DNA from: Clytia hemisphaerica
Taxonomy: Eukaryota; Cnidaria; Hydrozoa; Leptothecata; Clytiidae
DNA: 64,000 bases
Direction of reading: 5' to 3'
Assembly: GCA_902728285.1 (NCBI GenBank)
Contig: CACVBU010000017.1
Location: 636,420-700,419, forward strand
The notes under the pieces are model-generated. The model was not told the origin of the DNA and ran no database searches. It saw only the letters and a program-made list of their open reading frames with translations. Made by a program: the position numbers and the translations under genes. Below, in pieces: positions 60,301 through 64,000 of this stretch; the stretch's first letter is position 1, and each line of letters begins with the position of its first letter.

Positions 60301-60403
60301 ACCCAGCGGGCACACAACGTTGTTTCAACGTTCATTGAACGTTATATGAACGTCCTGAACGTTAGACAAACGTTTAAACAACGTTGTGTACCTGGTGGGA
60401 ATA
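60301..60403. mobile_element. Small AACGTT palindromic MITE
   Basis: cccagcgggcacacaacgtt, gtttcaacgttc at the left is inverted as aaacaacgttgtgtacctgg at the right. The middle repeats gaacgtt. A related fragment lies at 7447-7497. It is 200 bp past the ZNF598 stop, probably in its 3' UTR. Confidence 0.65.
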
Positions 60404-61200
60404 GTTTTTTAGCCTTAGTAATCATTTTGTTATAAGTTGAATCAGAAATCTAGATACCGCAGGGCCATGAGAATGGCCAAAAAATTAAGCAACTTGGCCT
60501 TAGCAACCTTGCCCTGAATCAAACTGAGCATGAACCGGGAAAGCAACCAAAAATACCTCAATTACTTGACATTAAAATGTGTACCGATGGTATTTGAATA
60601 CCAAATTCGAGTTATTTTTGAGATAAAAAGCGAAAAATATTTGAAGCTTCTAGGCATTTTTGGCTCGAAATCCATAAGCAACTTTTTGGCTGAAATCCGG
60701 AAAATCCTTAGCAACTCCAGTCCTGAACCGAAAATTGGGGTTGCTTATAAATAAAAATGTGTACACGTTAGCAGATGAACGCTTTGTCATTTTCGCGTCC
60801 AGAGATCAGCAGTCAAGCTATGAGCTGCTGTGAGTATGAATTTTGAAGCACACAAGCTGTGACGGAGTATGCAACCAATATGAGATTTTTTGTTATCAGC
60901 TCATCTATATAAACTGAGAGTTTGTAACCCTCCTTCGCCGTCTTCTTGAAAATTTCTGACAACACTCTAATTCTTATTTTTTCAACAACCTCTCCAGACC
61001 AATTGCGAATTTAAAAAAAGAAGTTTTAAATCGTTTGACACTCACTTGCATAAATCACTTTTTCCGACTTAACAAGTTTTGCAAATTTTTCATTGAGAAT
61101 CTTGCTCCTTCTGTTTTACTGTTGCCGTTGCTGAAACCATCGCCATTAATCAAGAAAGATCAGATTGAGCAAATGGCTTTTCGCCATCACGTTTTTTTCC
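60404..61200. other. Downstream of ZNF598, no gene seen
   Basis: An AATAAA at 60750-60755 could be the ZNF598 poly(A) signal, 648 nt after the stop, but this is weak. No other structure noted. Confidence 0.35.
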
Positions 61201-61202
61201 AC

Positions 61203-61453
61203 AATCATGGTCGAAATATATTGACATTTTAGTGTATTTCAACGTTTTTCAAAATTTGAAGTTCGAGCGAGAATTGCTATTTTAACACTTCCACTGTCTT
61301 TCATTGAATATTTCAATTTTTGAGGGGTTTGGTGGCTTCTGGCTATATTCCTAGCCTTTTTCGAGCAACGTTGAATTTTTAAATCCCGAGATCCTGAAAT
61401 TTCGCCGGGAAATCCCCTTTGTCTCAAATATTTTGTCCATGATCGTAGTTGCG
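61203..61453. mobile_element. MITE, CAATCATGGTC ends, copy 1
   Basis: Left acaatcatggtcgaaatata; right inverse atattttgtccatgatcgta. Interior phrases aaatttgaagttcgagcgag, atttcaatttttgaggggtt and ggctatatt recur in order in copy 2. Confidence 0.7.
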
Positions 61454-61745
61454 TAAATAGCACCTGCAGCATTACACGTTTTTTTTTAAGAAATTAGTTT
61501 TACCAAGCAGCCTCAATGTTTCTTAAGAAATCGGCCTTTTGAGCCTTAAATGTTTCTTACATGTTTCTAAACTTTTTGAAATAATCAGCCTCGTGAAAGG
61601 CTGGATCGGAAGGTTTAAAAAAAACGAATTAAAAAATGTTATTTTCTCATGCTCAGCCTTAGCATGTTTTTGACTGTCCAGAGTCTTGCGTTATAAAGTA
61701 GCAATAGTTTTGTTTGGAATGAGAAAACGTTCAGCAATCATAAGG

Positions 61746-62046
61746 TACAATCATGGTCAAAATCTATTGAGAATTTAGCTTACAGTATGTATTTGCGTTT
61801 TTTCGAAATTTGGAGTTCGGGCGAGAAAGTCGCTTTTGGGCAAATTGATAAATTTCAATTTGGGAGGGGTATATAGACTTCCAGGCTATATTCTGAGCCC
61901 TATTGGACCATTCTTGAACTTTTGGATCTCAGATCCCAAGCTCCTAAATCTTAAACTCTACCCTTCCAAGCTAATTTAGAGCGCTTGGTTATAAGATTTC
62001 GAAGGAATTTCTCTTTTTTCTCAAATATTACGACCATGATTGTAGG
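61746..62046. mobile_element. MITE, CAATCATGGTC ends, copy 2
   Basis: Left tacaatcatggtcaaaatct; right atattacgaccatgattgta. The interior parallels copy 1 (gaaatttggagttcgggcga, aatttcaatttgggaggggt, ggctatatt) with an extra segment before the right end. Confidence 0.72.
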
Positions 62047-62204
62047 TCTCCAGTGGTCTTTGCTACTTTTTCGATATTTTGTATAAACACTCTCCTCCCA
62101 CTGAGAATTCGATCATTTTATACTATAGACAGCATGGGTGTGAGCCAATGAAATAATCTATTTTCGTTGCTATACTATTTAGTTTGTATTTACTTTGAAT
62201 TGGA

Positions 62205-62461
62205 TACACGTTTTTTTTTATAAGAACGTCAAAAATTTTCGAAGCCTTCGGATGTTCTTAGTTTTTTGGATTTGGTGCCTAAAAGTGTTCTTAAAATGTT
62301 CTTATTTTGAGCATTTTTTGAGCATTTTGATGTAATTTCTTAAGAAATCGAATGTTTTTAAGTCTCCAAAGCCTTTGTATGTTCTTAAGAATGTTCTTAG
62401 ATTTTTGGGCCTCGAAGCCTTATGTTCTTATATAGTTTGTTCTTATAAAAAAAAACGTGTA
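62205..62461. mobile_element. TACACG-family MITE
   Basis: Starts tacacgtttttttttataag and ends ttcttataaaaaaaaacgtgta. The interior has aattttcgaagccttcggat and repeated tgttctta. TA at both edges, about 257 bp. Confidence 0.85.
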
Positions 62462-62906
62462 GTTTGTTAATACTACCACAAGAATTTATGTAAGTTGAAC
62501 TACAATTATTAAACGTAGCATAAAACTGGGAGAGTTTTTGTCCCTACTTAGAGGCGAAATGGGTGTCGGGTATGTGCCAGCCATAAAGGCCCCTTTTTCA
62601 CACCCTCGAAAGTCTCTCTGACTCTCTGTCAGGATCCAAAAATCACGAAGTTGAAAACTTTCCTCTTTCAAAGGGTCGTGACTTTCCATAGTTTGGACAA
62701 AAATCGAGTGAAAATTGACAAAACTTTTGAGAAAAGTCTCTTAAGGGTCCCAAAAACGCCAATTTTTCCTCTCTCTAAGGGTCGATTTTCAATTTTTGGC
62801 TTAGACATACCCGTCACCTCGCCAACCTAGTACCCCCTGGGTTTATTCTTCAACTGGATTTCTTCATTGGCTTTTGTTCGATTTATTTTAAGTAAGATCA
62901 GCTCGG

Positions 62907-63126
62907 TTATCGTTTTTTTTTAGAACAAACTATATGAGAACATAAGGCTTCGATGGGCAAAATGTTAAGAACAAGTTAAGAACATTTTAAGGCTTCTTAG
63001 GAAATGGACAAAAATGCTTACAAAATTGTGAAGATAAGAACATGTTAAGAACACTTTTTAAAACTCAAAAACTTAAGAACATCCGAAGACTTCAAAAATT
63101 TTGAATGTTCTTATAAAAAACGTGTA
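62907..63126. mobile_element. TACACG-family MITE, inverse-oriented interior
   Basis: Starts ttatcgtttttttttagaac and ends ttcttataaaaaacgtgta. The interior reads aagaacatgttaagaacact and aagaacatccgaagacttca, the inverse of the neighbouring copy. About 220 bp. Confidence 0.78.
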
Positions 63127-64000
63127 TCATGTCTATTGTGAGATGGTTATTTTGATTTCATTTAATCTTAGGGTTACTTTCATGTTCAAAAGTGTTTAAA
63201 ATGAGAACATTTTTCGCAACCTTTTATGGTATCAATTTCTCCAGTGATTCCTGTCCCAATTTCCATTAAGCAATAATTGATTTCCTTCAAACATGCAGTT
63301 AACATTACAAAGGAAAACACCAAGAGGAAGTTTATATGTCACATCATAAATTTTCGCCCTATTAAAGTCAAATAAAAGTGACAGCCATATCAATTAACCA
63401 TTTGTCATTACAATGTTTTTCAGCTTTGGTTTGACAACTCCCGCTTTTTGATAACATTCCACATTTAATTTACAAATTACATAGGCAATTGTGATGGTTA
63501 AAGTGAGAGCTCTTGATTGTTGCACATTGACTTGGAAGTGAAGTAAACAACTTACTGTATTGGCATTTTTTTTCATTTCTCCTCGTGGATGTGTAAATCA
63601 CAGTCCGTATAAGGCTGCATGCATCCCCTCTGATATGTTTTGATATAGAGGCTGGCGTATCGTGTATAAAATTTCCGTCCAAAAACTACCCCCGTCTTTG
63701 TGTTTTTGAATTCTAGAAACTTGATTAGCTTGATTAGAAATGAAGTAAAATGTTTGGTATTTTTTTCATTTTTCCTACTGGTTGTTAGATGAGACATTTT
63801 TTTGAAATGATTGACTGGAATAATGAAAAAGTATGCTATTTTTCCCTTTTGTAGGAACAATTCAAACAATGGATCACTCGGGATTGAGTCGGGATTGTTT
63901 CACAGCCCCGATGGAAGTTTTTCCCTCAGTGGGGATGAAAATTTCTGTTTCAAAATCTCAATGGCGATAGAACTTCTATTGTTCCCCAAAAAATCCAATG
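63127..64000. other. Right edge of window, no gene seen
   Basis: Overlapping minus-strand frames at 63394-63869 show no domain and look random. The last 120 bp (cccc/gggg blocks such as cagtggggatgaaaatttct) resemble the dispersed repeat at 7252-7435 and 42363-42555. Confidence 0.4.

Noticed and set aside
63394-63869. Possible gene at the right edge
   Set aside because: Overlapping minus-strand frames without domains, splice-consistent extensions or composition bias.

Overview
This is nuclear DNA from an animal, most likely an invertebrate. Every recognisable gene is split by GT-AG introns, the sequence is AT-rich, and introns and spacers are packed with short inverted-repeat transposons (MITEs). 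The protein families (ZNF598, GTF3C4, TSR3, COX6B, a UBAN coiled-coil protein) are metazoan in style. I cannot name the phylum. I built the gene models by hand from reading-frame phase and splice sites. For the four conserved genes the phases close exactly and give full-length proteins.

Layout. 1-5.7 kb (- strand): 5' part of a secreted gene made of repeated cysteine-rich modules joined by Thr/Pro linkers; it runs off the left edge. 5.7-9.4 kb: transposon debris, including a reverse-transcriptase fragment. 9.4-14.5 kb (+): a 248-residue UBAN-like coiled-coil protein whose upstream region has several NF-kB-like sites, an IRF/ISRE-like site and a TATA box. 15.5-22.0 kb (-): TSR3, 18S rRNA aminocarboxypropyltransferase, 7 exons, 414 aa. 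22.7-23.5 kb (-): COX6B, 2 exons, 83 aa. 23.5-34.3 kb: no gene seen; nested inverted-repeat elements and hairpins. 34.4-49.5 kb (-): GTF3C4 (TFIIIC90), 9 exons, 827 aa. 49.8-60.1 kb (+): ZNF598, ribosome-collision E3 ligase, 7 exons, 840 aa, head-to-head with GTF3C4 across 357 bp. 60.1-64 kb: more MITEs, no gene seen.

The most notable features are: (1) GTF3C4 intron 7, almost entirely a 57-bp minisatellite (about 30 units) in which each unit carries a copy of the intron's own 3' splice site; (2) the modular 10-cysteine secreted gene, with exon pairs in tandem and one linker exon out of frame; (3) the kB/ISRE-rich upstream region of the UBAN gene; (4) nested MITEs in which an interrupted palindrome reveals the pre-insertion sequence and target duplication; (5) a MITE lying exactly at a ZNF598 splice donor.

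The genes do not form one pathway. Several concern translation and its machinery: TSR3 modifies 18S rRNA, TFIIIC transcribes tRNA genes, and ZNF598 senses collided ribosomes. Adjacency alone does not show functional coupling.
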